Positions 10,079-23,222 of a DNA stretch of 64,000 bases are shown here, piece after piece. Source of the DNA: Epiperipatus broadwayi. Lineage: Eukaryota > Onychophora > Udeonychophora > Euonychophora > Peripatidae. The position numbers were made by a program, and so were the translations under genes. Numbering within the stretch: position 1 is the first letter of the stretch; each line of letters starts with the position of its first letter. Location of the stretch: positions 5,191,128 through 5,255,127 of the forward strand of contig JAQFVV010006273.1 in the NCBI GenBank assembly GCA_028023455.1, written 5' to 3'. Under the pieces are notes generated by a model that saw nothing but the letters and a program-made list of their open reading frames with translations, did no database searches and was not told the DNA's origin.

Positions 10079-11078
10079 CTAATAGCTATCAGGTTTAATT
10101 ATAGATCTTAATTCTCTACTTTTAACAAAATGACTGCATAGTAAACAATTAGTCTCTACATTTCTAATCACCAAAAGATCTAAAAATTTTAACTTACCAA
10201 AATCTAACCCCTCTCCTTCTAACACAAATTTTATAGAAGGATCAAAACTATTAAACTCATTTACAAATTCCTTCAATTTATCATTCTCAACTACAAATAA
10301 GCAATCATCAACATATCTGACAAATAACTTTACATATAAACAATTCTTTTTAATAATAATTTCCTCTTCCATTTAATTAATATAAACTGAACATACTAAA
10401 GGATAAATAATATAACCTATTATCCACCCTTCCTTAATCTTATAAAAATTACCTTTATAAGTAAAATACATAGAATCTTCCAAAAATAAAAGCAAATCTT
10501 TAATTACTTCATTTTATTTTTTTGATAAAAAATTTTTTTAATCAATATAGACATAAGAACATCAATACTGCTTAACCTATTAACAAACTGATTCATATTT
10601 TCAATATCTAAACTGCCAAATACCCAATTATCAAAACCCTCAAAAGAAGAAACTGTGTAATGACCAAAATCAACAAATTGTTTTAAAAATTATTCAAGAA
10701 TCTAGAAACACCCTCTACAACACTATCTGTAAAATCAAAAATAAATCTTAAAGGAAAATCATCTTTATGAGTCTTAATATTCACAAACATCTTAGCTGAT
10801 ATGAAATCATTTGGATAACATTTTAAATAATCTACTCTATTAAAAAATTTTTAATTAACCATTTTCTTCATAATATCTATCAACTTTCTTTTAGTCAAAT
10901 TATCTGGATCTTTATCTAAAAACATATATTTACCATTATTTAATTCTCTATCCATTTTCTCTTTGAATCCATCTCCTTTCATAATAACAAACCTACCAGC
11001 TTTGTCTTCATAAGAAATGATCACATCATTAGCAATTAACCTATTCTTAAGATGTCTAACCTCAGCAGGATTAACCAC
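10079..11078 (-). pseudogene. Reverse transcriptase of PLE-1, several frames
   Basis: Recognisable blocks in order on the minus strand: ISYEDKAGRFVIMKGDGF (10851-11078 frame), KMFVNIKTHKDDFPLRFIF and SRFLNNF (about 10690-10800), YFTYKGNFYKIKEGW then SVYIN (about 10380-10475), and LFVRYVDDCLFVVENDK with GKLKFLDLLVIRN (10079-10372). These match the PLE series: fingers, the KIHK-like block, motif B region, YVDD catalytic box and the FLDLL block. The YVDD box is intact. Motif B, usually G(L/V)PMGSPLSP, is badly altered. At least three frame breaks lie between the pieces. Confidence 0.87.
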
Positions 11079-11310
11079 ACATTTTCTTTCCTTTTTAAAC
11101 TTTTATTCAAAATCAATTGAATACCAACTTTCTGCTCATCACTCAAATTACTAGATTCAATCAAAAACTATATTTTTTGAATGAAATGGAACAAAATTAG
11201 GGTCTTTACCAAAAATATCTAATTCTCTATCATTTAACTTAATATCAGAAAGATTAACAACTCTATCATCAGAAGCATTACTCTCATACCCCTTATTGGT
11301 AAAAACTTAC

Positions 11311-14300
11311 TGTGTAAAAATTATCAAAAAATTAAGTCAACTTTTTTTGACAGACTAGTGTATAAGTATTTTCTTTTGAAACATAAATTAGGTAAACTAT
11401 TATGTTCTATCATTTGCTTCATGAAATGAAAATTTTTATGACATTTGATGTATTTTGACTACCAATATTTGTTGTTCTTTCAATAAAATTGTCAAGCCAA
11501 AAAATTCTCTATGAAGTATAATGGCTACACATGAACTTAAAAACTTCATTGCATTTAGCAAATTTATATAGTTTAGCAATAAAATACATTTTTATAAAAA
11601 TTTATCAGCTTTTTTGATTAATAAATGTTGCCATTTTGCTCTTTGAAACTGACTATATTATAGGATGTATCGAATGTAAATATTTATTAAATTCATGAGG
11701 ATTGATACTTTTACTAATCTAAAATTATTCACAGCTAGAAATATTTTGAAACTTCACCTTCTAGCTTTACTGAAAAAGCAAAACAGATGATTTAGAAAAT
11801 TAATAAATTTTGCAAATCCCAATTTATTGATATGTCAAAAAAATAAACTTGTAAAATAAAAGTTTTTTACATTTAGTTGGGTATTATATCCTATGCAAAA
11901 CAATATATTATGTGGCCATTCCATAAAAAAAACTATAGAAAAACTAAATATAAGTTTCAATACTGATGCAGGTGTCACATTTTCTGTGCACACCACTTTG
12001 ACACCAAGCACTTTAGATAAGTATAGTAATAATTTTTATTAATCATTTATTAGAGTACAGATTAATCCTAGATCTGATGGTTTGCCACAAAATAAATAAC
12101 TTCAGAATCAATTGTTTTATTGGATGTCTTGTTTCTATGTTTCAAGAAAGTGTGACGGAATGGAAGTTTAAAGTATATCTTAAAAAAATAATGATCTACT
12201 ACATGATAGAATGCTTCAAAAATTTCAAATATTCACATCTTAATGAAAATAGTAATGATGGAAAGCAATAAGTAACTATTACCAATCATAATTAATTGTC
12301 AGCTTGCAGTTATTAATCCATAAGTGTCTTATTAACTTTACCAGTCTTTAGACATTGTTTTTTTTATTCTGCTACAATGGTAAAATAAAAAATTCCTTTC
12401 AAAATAATTTCATTTGTGGTCCCTTTGCTTATTGGAGTTCACTTCTTCTGCTATGTCAAAAATGTTTATCTCTTAAAAAAGTGCATTTTTCATTTTAGAT
12501 TAATTTATAGAAGGCATTTTCATTATATACTGTTTCACTTTATCAGTGTTTAATTTAGATTTTTTTTACTAGTATGATTCATTTGCAAAATATTATTTTT
12601 ACTGTCTGATATATCAATGCCAGTTCAACAAGATATATTATTACAGCTTCTTATGTAAGAAAGTCCTCTCAACATTTTGTAGAAAATGATTTTTGATTAA
12701 GAAGTAACTTGATAGTGAATATTTCTAATCTTATAAATTTTCATTCTCAAATCAAGTAAAGGATGAATTATTAAAAATTTGTGATTGTTCGATATTGTGA
12801 TTAGGCAGAGTAAATTTGGATATAGTTATTAAATGGTAAAAAAAAACAAAAACAATACAAATTAAATTATTTAATAAGATTTCTTATATTTAGTGAATAA
12901 GTAAAGTAATTCTTAACATAAAAATATTCAAACAGACAATAAATTGTATCTTCCCATATATTCATTGCCTTTCTAAATATAAAAATAAAAAAAATCTTAT
13001 GTTTATTTTTCATGTGGATTGTGCATTTTAAAATATAACGTTTTGGTATCAAATGCTAAAGTTAATTTTTTTTTAATCATTTAGACAAATAAGAATTTTA
13101 ACTTTATAAATATATGAGACAATGATGATGAATTCAAAATGTTGAGGCTACAGTATATTGAAATTGACATCATTCTTGATTTTTGTTATATATTTTTTTT
13201 GTGATTGACTAAAGGTTTGTGACGGGGCATTGTATTTTTAGTAGATGATGTCCACTTTCATCATCTAGTTGAATTGTTAAATGCTTTTAAAAATATTCAA
13301 AGTCTATTTACATGTTTCTAAATAGATTCAATTATTAATATCTCACAATAAAAAAATAATTGAATGTTTTCATTGCTTAGAAATTTATAATAAGTTTGAG
13401 GATTGAAAGTGTCAGATATTAGCATAGTTCATGGTTCTTAAGTATCAAATTCTGTTATTTTACCATTACACTAAACCACACAAGCTATAACCTACAATGT
13501 AAAAATAAACCACAACCTTTAAATGTTATTTTCTTTCTGGTTTCTTTACTTATTGATGGATTTATTAGTGTCAGTCTAGCAAAGAATTTGAACTGATATT
13601 TAGATTTGTGAATATTAAATAACTCACTGGCTAGAAAATGACACTAAATTTAGTATTCATGGATATAATGATAGTTTTAATTATTGTGCTATACTGTCAC
13701 TGGTGAATCCAGAAATGCTTGATGGAGAGAGGAGAATAATGCTACTTGAAACATTGTTTGTACAAACCTATGTGTTATTATTACCAGTTGAATGTATTTA
13801 TAAAAGTATAAATAAAATATGACTTTTTCTAAAATTATTTAATAATTTAACTAGATAGTGGAAATGATCCAATAAATTATTACAATTATACATCTATCTT
13901 ATTCATTTAATCATTTTTTGGCTGTTATATTAAATTGTCCAAAATTCTAATATGGATATTTATTATTTAGTTTTCAAATTTTATCTTCATTATAAATATA
14001 AAGTATAATGTTTAACTTTTACCAATAACAATGGCTCATGATAAAAAATTTGATATAATATTTTTCCTAGAATGTTTCTAAAAGTTAAATTAGTTCTGCA
14101 TGATTGTACATCACTATCATTATGCCATCAAGATAGCTTCATCTTTTATGCCCCTCTGATGGCACATCAAGGAATTATTTAAATATTAAAGTACTGAATA
14201 TATTTTTGATAAAATAAACAGGAAATATCCATACAAATAATTAATTATTTGAAAATTACATGGAGAATTAAGTGCTGGTTTTAAAAAAAATTATGTTCAA

Positions 14301-15529
14301 ATCTTATATTTCAGTGCAACATATGGAATATATTATGTTTTTACATAAATCAGTAATATGAAGTTTAAAGATTTCTAAAAAAAAATATTCCTCATATCAT
14401 TAGATTTTATTTAAGTGGTCAAATATAATTTTATAGAGGTATAAAAAATGTGAACTCTACTTTTGAGTTCAAAAATAGTCACATATCACTATGTGGTTAT
14501 TTTATTTTTTTATGTGAACATCCTTTACTTATTTTTAAGGTTATATTCAACAAGTTTTTAGACTTTGATTTGTATATTAATCAAGTAAAAATATTTTTAA
14601 TTTGTTTATACTCATGATTAATATGATTAGTATGTTTAAAATGATCAACTTCATATGGTCATTTTGCTGATATAATTAATTTTATTTATATGAATATTTT
14701 AAAGTGTTATGTTCTATTGACAATTGCAATAAGTATTAATCATGACCAGTTTATGGATATAAAACTTTTCTGAAAATATATAATTTAGCATTATATGTTC
14801 TAACTGTATTCCACAATTATATAAATTGTTTTCTTTGCTTTTGCAACTGACTCAACTTCTACCTGAAATAATTTTAACCAGTTAGATGTTAAAATTTTAC
14901 ATTTTCATATACAGTCACAGAAATAAAGAAACTCTGAATGGATCATGTCTATAGTTAATATAGTTTTAATAAGGTCAGCTATTTAGGATTGCTTTTATAA
15001 AAAAGTATTTTATTAATTATCCATTAGATATGTTCTGAATAAGGTTGTATTTGATTAGTTATATTAGATTTTCACATCACACTCAATATTCTCTTTGGAT
15101 GACCAACCAGAAAATGACAGTCACATTTTCATAGAGTTTAGAACTTTATGTGAACTTAAATATTATATTTTAGATAGTGATGTTATAAACTGTATACTAA
15201 CTGAGATCTTTTTATTCTATTCATGAAAAAATAGGATTTTATTATAATTATTAAAAGCTCTTTCTATTAACCTGTTGATGATTAATTTTTCAAAGCAATT
15301 AATTTTATTCATGTTGGCATTTGTAACATTCATTTATAACTATTGACTAATTACGATTCTGAGAAGTGTGTTCTAGCTGTAATTATTATTAAGTCATTAA
15401 TCATGAATTGATGCTTGTGTTGAAGCTTTTCAATGTTAATATCTTTGTATATGATAGTGATTATTATTTATGAGTGAGCACTTTAAAAATTAGTAATGTA
15501 AATTATGGGATAACATTTCAATGGTTCTT
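11311..15529. other. AT-rich region with nothing recognised
   Basis: Over 4 kb of low-complexity A/T sequence with no long frame, no recognisable protein motif and no obvious repeat structure on either strand. Short frames at 12077-12271 (plus) and 12867-13052 (minus) show no domain character and fit chance in such sequence. Confidence 0.5.
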
Positions 15530-16750
15530 ACTGGAAAGTCATCCTCATAGTTCTCACAGAATGGCTCTGAAAAGTTAGTTTTGCAGCAGTGAAAGGTATC
15601 TTTTATATTTATTTGGCCATTTAAAAGCCTTATTTTGCTGCTAATATACTCTTTCATTCACTAAATCTCAGTTTTAGTGCATTTTAAACACATTTTCTCT
15701 ATATCTACCTTGTGTTTATCAGCATGTAACTACCTCACCCCCCATTTGGAAGGTGGTTCAACTGTTTCATGGATGTAAAGGGTTTTATTCCTTTTTAGTT
15801 CTCCTCCTCCAATTTCCCTGTCACTCAGAACTGGTTTATAAAGTTTTTGTGTGATGTTCCAGTTATTTAGGCCATTTTTAGATCTTTTTTCTCCACATCC
15901 CTTTCTCTGGGGTTAACTAACCACTTAAATTTCCACTCAATTTTCTCATTACTCAACAAAAAAATTTTTTTTTTTTGCTTTTACATCAATACATTTAATT
16001 TTTCCCATTTCAAAATTGTTTTTTTATATTACTTTTCATTCTTTCAAACAGTTTAAAGGTGGCCGCTGCCCTTAGTGGAAAAAAAATGTGCAGAGACCTA
16101 AACTATATGACTTAAAACCTTTAAAATTACCCAAATTTTACTAAAATTGAATTTCAAACAAAACTTAACTAAAAGCATCATCACCAAAAAACTTATTTCA
16201 AAGACTCCATCTCCCTGCCTTCTGGATTTTCCTCCCTTTCAGGCTGTGATTTGCTCTATCAAAGGAAAAAAGTAAGCCAAAAGAACAACATAACCAATCA
16301 TAATGCCACTCCAAGTACAATGGAAAAAACTAAAATTACTCATCTACAAAAGGCAAAAATCATCCTATTGCATCTAAGCACTACTCAAAAATCCCCCCAT
16401 CCATTCTTGAAATCTCTAAAGACTTCACATAGAGCAATTCCTCCAAAGTTAATGTCACATACAGATCCTCCTACCAATCCACTAGGGCACACAAGCCTAT
16501 CAACATAGCTCCTTACCAAAGACTCGTCTTATCCTGGGCTACACACCCTTTCCATATCCACTTCCCATTTCATATGTATTCCCTTTCCTGTCACCATATT
16601 GTACTTGAATTTCATTTTGCCATGTAATCATCTCTTTTGTAAACCTTTTTAACTGTTGTGTATTTTGTTTTTCATCACTGAGAGAATAAAAAAAGATTTG
16701 TCTTATTGCATTTATTTTTAATAAAAAAAATCTTTCTGATTATAGTTTCA
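15530..16750. other. C-rich, lower-AT island of unknown origin
   Basis: Base composition shifts here to pyrimidine- and C-rich blocks on the plus strand, such as CTACCTCACCCCCC near 15730 and TCCCCCCATCC near 16395. A frame at 16251-16508 (plus, 85 residues) is rich in Ser, Thr, Pro, His and Lys, but matches no family I recognise. Near 16690 there is GAGAATAAAAAAAG, which could be a polyadenylation signal, followed by T-rich DNA. The pattern would fit a decayed retroelement fragment or an old exon-like remnant, but I cannot decide. Confidence 0.35.
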
Positions 16751-17820
16751 AAATACTTTTAATCGAACAAATATTTTTTTTATTTAAAAAAAAAAGATAT
16801 TAACGCTTGCATGGTTTACTGTTTTCTTTAAAACAATAAAAAAAGAAATCTTATATTGTATATGATATTTTATAAGCACATTTTTTGTGAACTGCTATAA
16901 TTTTTTTTCCACCTACGTAAGTATTATCATTGATGCTTTTACTATTGTTAAAGATTGTTAATAGCATATCTATTAATTTGGAATTCATCATTAACATATT
17001 TATTAAAATCGTTTTAAATAAATTATTATAATTACTTTTAATCTTATAAATTTGTTTGTTTAAAAATACTATCATATTTATGTTCACATATTTATTTTTT
17101 AGTTTTTTCCTAAACATTTTTTATATCTGGACTCGATTCCTTTAACAATTACTGATAAGGTAATATGAATATGTGTGTGTGTGTGTGTTAAGAAAAGTAT
17201 GTATATACATATTATTGTTTATAGTAACATAAAAAATAGCTTTAGTTTTAAACATATATATTTAAATGTTAAAAAAATTAAAGGAAATTCTCTGCATATT
17301 TTTTTATAAAAAAATTCACTTAGAGATTGCAAAGTGGCAATTAAAATCAAGCCAAAAGCAAATTCACTTTTATCTTTGTAACCAAGTATTTATAAGAACC
17401 ATAAATCAGAAAATAATACTTTATATATATGAAAAAATTAAAAGTCTAATAACTTTTTAAATACTTTCACAATCAAATAAGGTTCCCATAAAGAATTATA
17501 GATTTTAAAAATTTTTTCACAGATTTGTAAATTAACTGTTAAATTTTAATAAAATTTTCTGCATATTTTTAATAAATACTTTTCATTATATTCTAAAAAT
17601 TATTTATTAAAAACCCACAAAAGTTACATCAAATTTGTAACATTTAAAAGTATAAACATGTAAATATATAGTAGTCATACTCTACCTTTAAAATTTTTTC
17701 AAACATTTTATTAACCTTTTCCTCCACATTTCTATCTTTAGCTTTCTATTTTTTAAAAAATATATTATTTTTATATATATAATATTATAAATCAATGTCT
17801 GTATTTCTTCAAAATATTAT
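16751..17820. other. AT-rich region with short (GT)n tract
   Basis: Mostly A/T homopolymer mixtures, with a GTGTGTGT run at about 17172-17189. Short frames at 16851-17117 (minus) and 17266-17460 (plus) are Asn/Lys/Ile-rich, as expected by chance in AT-rich DNA. I see no element here. Confidence 0.5.
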
Positions 17821-18035
17821 ACACAAATTTTTAAATAAATATTTAAAAATATAGTATTTAAAAGCTTATCAAAAATATATGTATAACCATCACTTAGGAG
17901 CGCTTTCAACTAACTTGTAGTGATAGTTGACAAAGCTATAACTTAGTTGAAAGCGCTCCTAAGTGACAGTTATACATATATTTTTGATAAGCTTTTAAAT
18001 ACTGTATTTTTAAATATTTATTTACAAATTTGTAT
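17821..18035. repeat. Imperfect palindrome made of two PLE-3-type tails
   Basis: The left arm (17821-17913) and right arm (17943-18035) are inverted copies with a 29-base spacer. Near the centre each has the block AAAGCGCTCCTAAGTGA or its complement, then TACATATATTTTTGATAAGC and TTTTAAATA..GTATTTTTAAATATTTA. The right arm also matches the 3' untranslated DNA below the GIY-YIG gene at 59.46-59.53 kb (CTCCTAAGT, then TACTGTATTTA..AAATATTTA). I therefore read it as two 5'-truncated PLE 3' ends joined head to head. Confidence 0.7.
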
Positions 18036-18047
18036 ATATATATATAT

Positions 18048-19821
18048 TGTAACAGAATCACCTTTTTCGACCATTTGTAAACGTTTTAATTTACACTTTT
18101 ACGATCGAGAAGACTGTCACGTCAAGCAAAGAAGCAAATATAGACTCATTAATTAAGTCTATATTCCTGATCGAATACTGAGATTACCAATGGAATATTT
18201 CAGTATTATCTTTCCCGATCAGTCGCTTCTTCGGCTGCTGGACATTCATTCATAAGAATGATTTATTTAAAATAATCCAGCGCTTGAAATATTTATAATT
18301 TTTGCGAGATTTAATATTACTGTACTATATCGACATGTATACTTTTACTAGAATAAATGTCTACTTAGTATTTTATAAACCCTATGGGGATATCATTATA
18401 ATTAGTATGGTGAAGAAGGAAAGATGAGACTTAAGGAGCTATTCATAAATAAATATTGTTTAATATAATACATTCATAAACATTAAAATATAATATTTCA
18501 ACATAAAACAAGCAATCATTTAAATAACACAAATTATATTTAATTTAATTATCCCTTCACCTAAAATGATAATTCTTTGATATTAAACATTTATCTGTAG
18601 ATATTTTATAGCTTATAGTCTTTTCTTACGTATTCTTTGATATAGAATAATTACTAATTATTTGCTTCATTCAGATTCGCATTTGCAATTGCATTTTTTA
18701 AAATTAAAGTGGCCATTTACGAAAGTGTGTGTACGCGTGTTATATTAAAGTTAATTACCTAGGTTTTCTGGATGTTGACGAGGGAATTATTACCCATCAT
18801 GTGGATTACTCCACTTCTTTTGTAGAGATGGAAATTCTTGGGATCCGGCTGGATTCTTTCTTGCAGCTTACTTAAGTCGTATACTTACGGCTTCATTGAC
18901 ATGGAAGGTGAACCATCAGGCAGGCACTATCTCTACTATGACTTCATGGGGAAGATGACTTTACACCCAAGGCAAGCATGGATCAACTGGCATCCGTTTG
19001 TGGCCCCTTAGCCCTGCATTCTCGATGTTTCAACTTGGTACATTTTTGTTCACAGCTCTCGAACTACTCTGACTGTCCTCTCAGCAGACTCAAGAACAAC
19101 TAAACATCTACTTCTTTCACTTCTTACTTAATTGTCCCAGAATCCTTTTCTTATCTTCTTGATTGTTTTTGGAATGTTATTAATTACATTTCACACATTT
19201 ATTTTACTTTCATAAAATACATAAAATTTTCTTCTTGTTTTTATTTATTTATTTTTTATATTTTATTTACTTCCATTTCTTTTTAATGAACTAATTTTCT
19301 CATTTACACACTCTTTATTTTACACACTTATACATATATTTCATGCATTCACATATGTATTTTGAAGTGATGATCTTTATTTTTTTTTTATAAATATATT
19401 TATTTTTATTCGTAATTGCTACTGAAATCTATGATTGCTAATTCTACAATCATTAACCCCTTTTTATTTCCCTTTCCCTTTAAGATTTAATCATCACCTT
19501 GGTGATCTTATTTTACTATTCCTTAAACTTTACTAATTTTAAATTCTAAAAAAGTTAACATTAGAAGGTGGAAGATAAGGATCTTGGTTGCTTACCTTCC
19601 TTCACTTTCCTTAATTATCATAATTGATCTTTTTAATTACTTGCATTCCTCAGCTACCATTTTGATTTTTTTTAATTAAAACTTAACTTAAAATAAATTT
19701 ATTTTATTTTTCTAACTTTATTATCCAATTTCTATAACTTAGTTTACATAAAACTCACATTTAATATTATACTATATATTAAATGTACACATGTGTGATC
19801 GCAGTCTGTGGGATCATCACA
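18048..19821 (-). mobile_element. Solo LTR related to the LTRs of the 373-9372 element
   Basis: It is 1774 bp with canonical ends on the plus strand, TGTAACAG at the start and ATCATCACA at the end, flanked by ATAT on both sides. Several blocks match the other LTR in order and orientation: CCCGATCA, TTCGGCTGCTG, TCCAGYGCTTG, and the terminal GTGTG..CG...GTGG.ATCATCACA. No internal region or second LTR is present, so it is a solo LTR of a sister subfamily, probably left by recombination between LTRs. It sits in the (TA)n that follows the right arm of the palindrome at 17821-18035. Confidence 0.8.
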
Positions 19822-22800
19822 ATATATATAAAAGTTATATTACTATCAAGAGCATGTATAATAAAATATTATTTCTATTTTTAATTTTATCAAGAAAGAT
19901 TCTTTTTGATCAATTTTTTTACTATTTTGTATGTATTTATGATGTAAATATTTTTTAATCTTTCAGTATTCAGTATCTTGAACAGCTTTATATCATTAAT
20001 TTAGTAATCATTTTTATGTTTTTTATTTTTAATGAATGAATTTCTATTTTTCATTAAAAATGTATAATTTTCATAATATTCACTAAAATTTAAAAAAAAA
20101 TGGAATAGGCATTTGTTTTTACTGCTATGCACTTTCTATTTGATGTTATTATACTTTCCTTGTTTAATTTTTTAATAAAAAAATCTGTTCAAATAAAATC
20201 ATAATGTGAACATTATATATTACTAAAAGCAAAGACTTTATTCAATTTTATAAAAATAAATAATTAAACTATATGTGAAGTTATAAAAATCAATTTCATG
20301 ATTTAAATAAAAACAAAAATCATATGAAAGCTTAGGAATACAATATTAAGCCTACCCTTAACTACATTGTTTTACCTTTCTATGACTTACACTTACATTT
20401 TATCTATTTTAATTAAAATTAATATCAATCAATATTTATCTTGGTTTGCCTTCAAATAAATGTGAAGGAAACATCAAACAAGTGCTGTAGAATAATCACA
20501 AGCCAAACACTTTGGACCAGTTTTGATATAAGATTGCACACTAAACAATGTGCTTTTATATCAGATTTAGAAGAGAAAAGTTATTAATGTAGTTTAAGTT
20601 ACATTAAGAGGGCAAGAGAAAATGGAAATTATTAAATGTTACTGCTTTTTTATCATCTTAGATATTGCATTTGTTTTCAAAAAATTAGCATAAAAAGACA
20701 TTCTTAAGTATTTGAACTTGCTTATTATTTCTGCTTTTTTCATGATCACATCAAATACTTTCAATTTTTTTGTGAATAGCCAACTAAAATATAATTAAGT
20801 AGAATGTCTGAGAAAAACGTGATTAATAAACATAATTCCAATCTTTATTTAATAAAACAAATCCATGACATACTGATCTCTATAAGGTAATTTATTATTA
20901 TAAGACAATGTTGCAGATCTATTGTTGTGTCTGTTTACTAATAACTAATCTTAATATTGTGAATCCCTTAGCTTTACAAGTTATGCACTACTTGACTCTG
21001 ATAGGAATAAATCATTCATACATTTTGAATTTTTCAAATATATATATATTAAGTATCTTTTATTATTTTTTATGTACAATACTATATTGCTTTGCATGAC
21101 TTCATAGCACTGGACTTGTTCAGGTCAATGCAATTCAATTTCAGCTAATTATAGTATTCATTTGATAGTTTCACACTCAATTGACAGAAAAACTAAACTA
21201 AAATGTACTATTGATAAATATTATTACATTCAATTAAAGTGACCATCAGATGTCAGTACATTCAGGGAAAAGTAGAAAGCAATGCAGAGTGAGTGTGCAT
21301 TGTATTCAAAATCAGTCACTATGCTTGGACACCCTCAGCCCTTGTTTAAATTTTAAAAATAAAAATCGTAATTTGTATGTAGTTTATTTATATACTTATT
21401 TTTATTTTTGTTAAATAAAATATTTTTTTTGTAAATATATGATGTTTAGCTTCAAATTTAATTTGAACATATTTTTTTATAAAAGTATACTTCAAAAAAA
21501 AATGTAGTAATGTAAAACTGGAATCATTATTTTAAAAAGAAGAAAAAAATTTATAAATCCAATAGCTGTTATACTGTTATTATTTGTCAATTTTTGCAAT
21601 TATAAGTGAAATTTTAGTATTCTAAAAAATAACTTCATTGCTTTATTATATTCTTTATAAAACTTCAGTTTATTTATAAAAAATTAGTAGAAATAAATTT
21701 TATTTCATTAAAAATATATTGTTTAATCTGCAGGCTAAAATGACACATTATTTTTCAGTGATTGATGTTATTTTTATTATTGTTTTTATTTTAAAAATCG
21801 TATATCTGTCATAATTTGTTTTAAAAATGAAGTCATATACCGAAGAATAAAATGTATAAGATTGCGTAAAAAGCACGGATATTTATCAAATTAAATACTT
21901 GAAAACTGTTCAAAGCTCTATAAATTTGCAAAATGAATAAAAGTCACTCTTCGAACTTTTTTAAAATTAATTTTTTTTTTTATAGTAAATGACCATATCC
22001 TAAATGTAGTTTTCTGATTATGCCTATTCAAATCTGCAAGTTGTTTATAAATTGGTACATTTTCATTTACCATTGTCAAACTTCCTCCACTCACAATTTG
22101 TTTATAAATATGTTTTCATTTTTAAAAGTTATAAGATCTTTATGCTGTCAATTACTTCTCACATTTATATTATTATATTATAACATTATACTATTTTTTC
22201 ACATTATTTATAGGACAAACAAATATAAATATATATTTTGCAATTGTTTTAAAAAATAATTAACTCTATTCTCAGTGACTTTTTACATATATCTTTTTTA
22301 ACTTTTCAATTTTAGCTAGCATGATTGAAAAAAATCCATTATAGTAATTTTTTTGTTGAAAATAATATTTATATATAAAATAATAAGTTACCCATTAAAG
22401 TATACTATATGTAAATTTTAAATTATAATAATGGTAAATTACAATAAAAATATATAAATTCAAAATAAGTTCTTTTGATTTTGTTGTAATCATTATCAGC
22501 TGAAGTCACATATACAAACAAAGCAGATATGTGATTTTCCAAGAACTGTTCATGTCAATATTAGCAGACTATCTCTCTAGTATAGTATTTTTAAATTGGT
22601 TATAAAAATCGTCTCTTTAATTTTTCTCTTTTTATGACATCTTTATTCATTTAACTTTTTTGTATGATCGTGATCAAAAGTAAATTTAAAATTGCAAGAT
22701 TTTTTATGGTTAAAGAAAATATGCAGTATTAGACTGATTGTTCATAGCATTTTTCACACATTTGTATAATACTCGGTGTTCTTTTAATTTTTTCCCAAGG

Positions 22801-22932
22801 TATATCTCAATTTCCCAGAGTATATTTTTTTTATTCTACATATAATTTGACACATACTTTTTTTTAAATTCTAAAAATTATATTTTTAGAATTATTAATC
22901 AATTAGTTTACATTTTATTATTTAAAATGTAC
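19822..22932. other. AT-rich region with nothing recognised
   Basis: A/T-rich sequence without domain-bearing frames. Frames at 20908-21099 and 22020-22259 on the plus strand are hydrophobic by composition (poly-T codons) and show no signature. I find no inverted or direct repeat longer than simple sequence. Confidence 0.45.

Positions 22933-23221
<289 letters not shown>

Positions 23222-23222
<1 letters not shown>

Larger units (their letters stand above)
9373..11310 (-). mobile_element. PLE-1: degenerate Penelope-like element
   Basis: On the minus strand the order is a diverged N-terminal region (about 11100-11290, with VVNLSDIKLNDRELDIFGKD), reverse transcriptase (about 10079-11078) and GIY-YIG endonuclease (9395-10000). 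A C-terminal GIY-YIG domain fused to this type of reverse transcriptase defines canonical Penelope-like elements. Frameshifts and stops occur throughout. The 3' untranslated tail continues at 241-372, beyond the inserted LTR element. The 5' boundary near 11310 is approximate. Confidence 0.88.
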
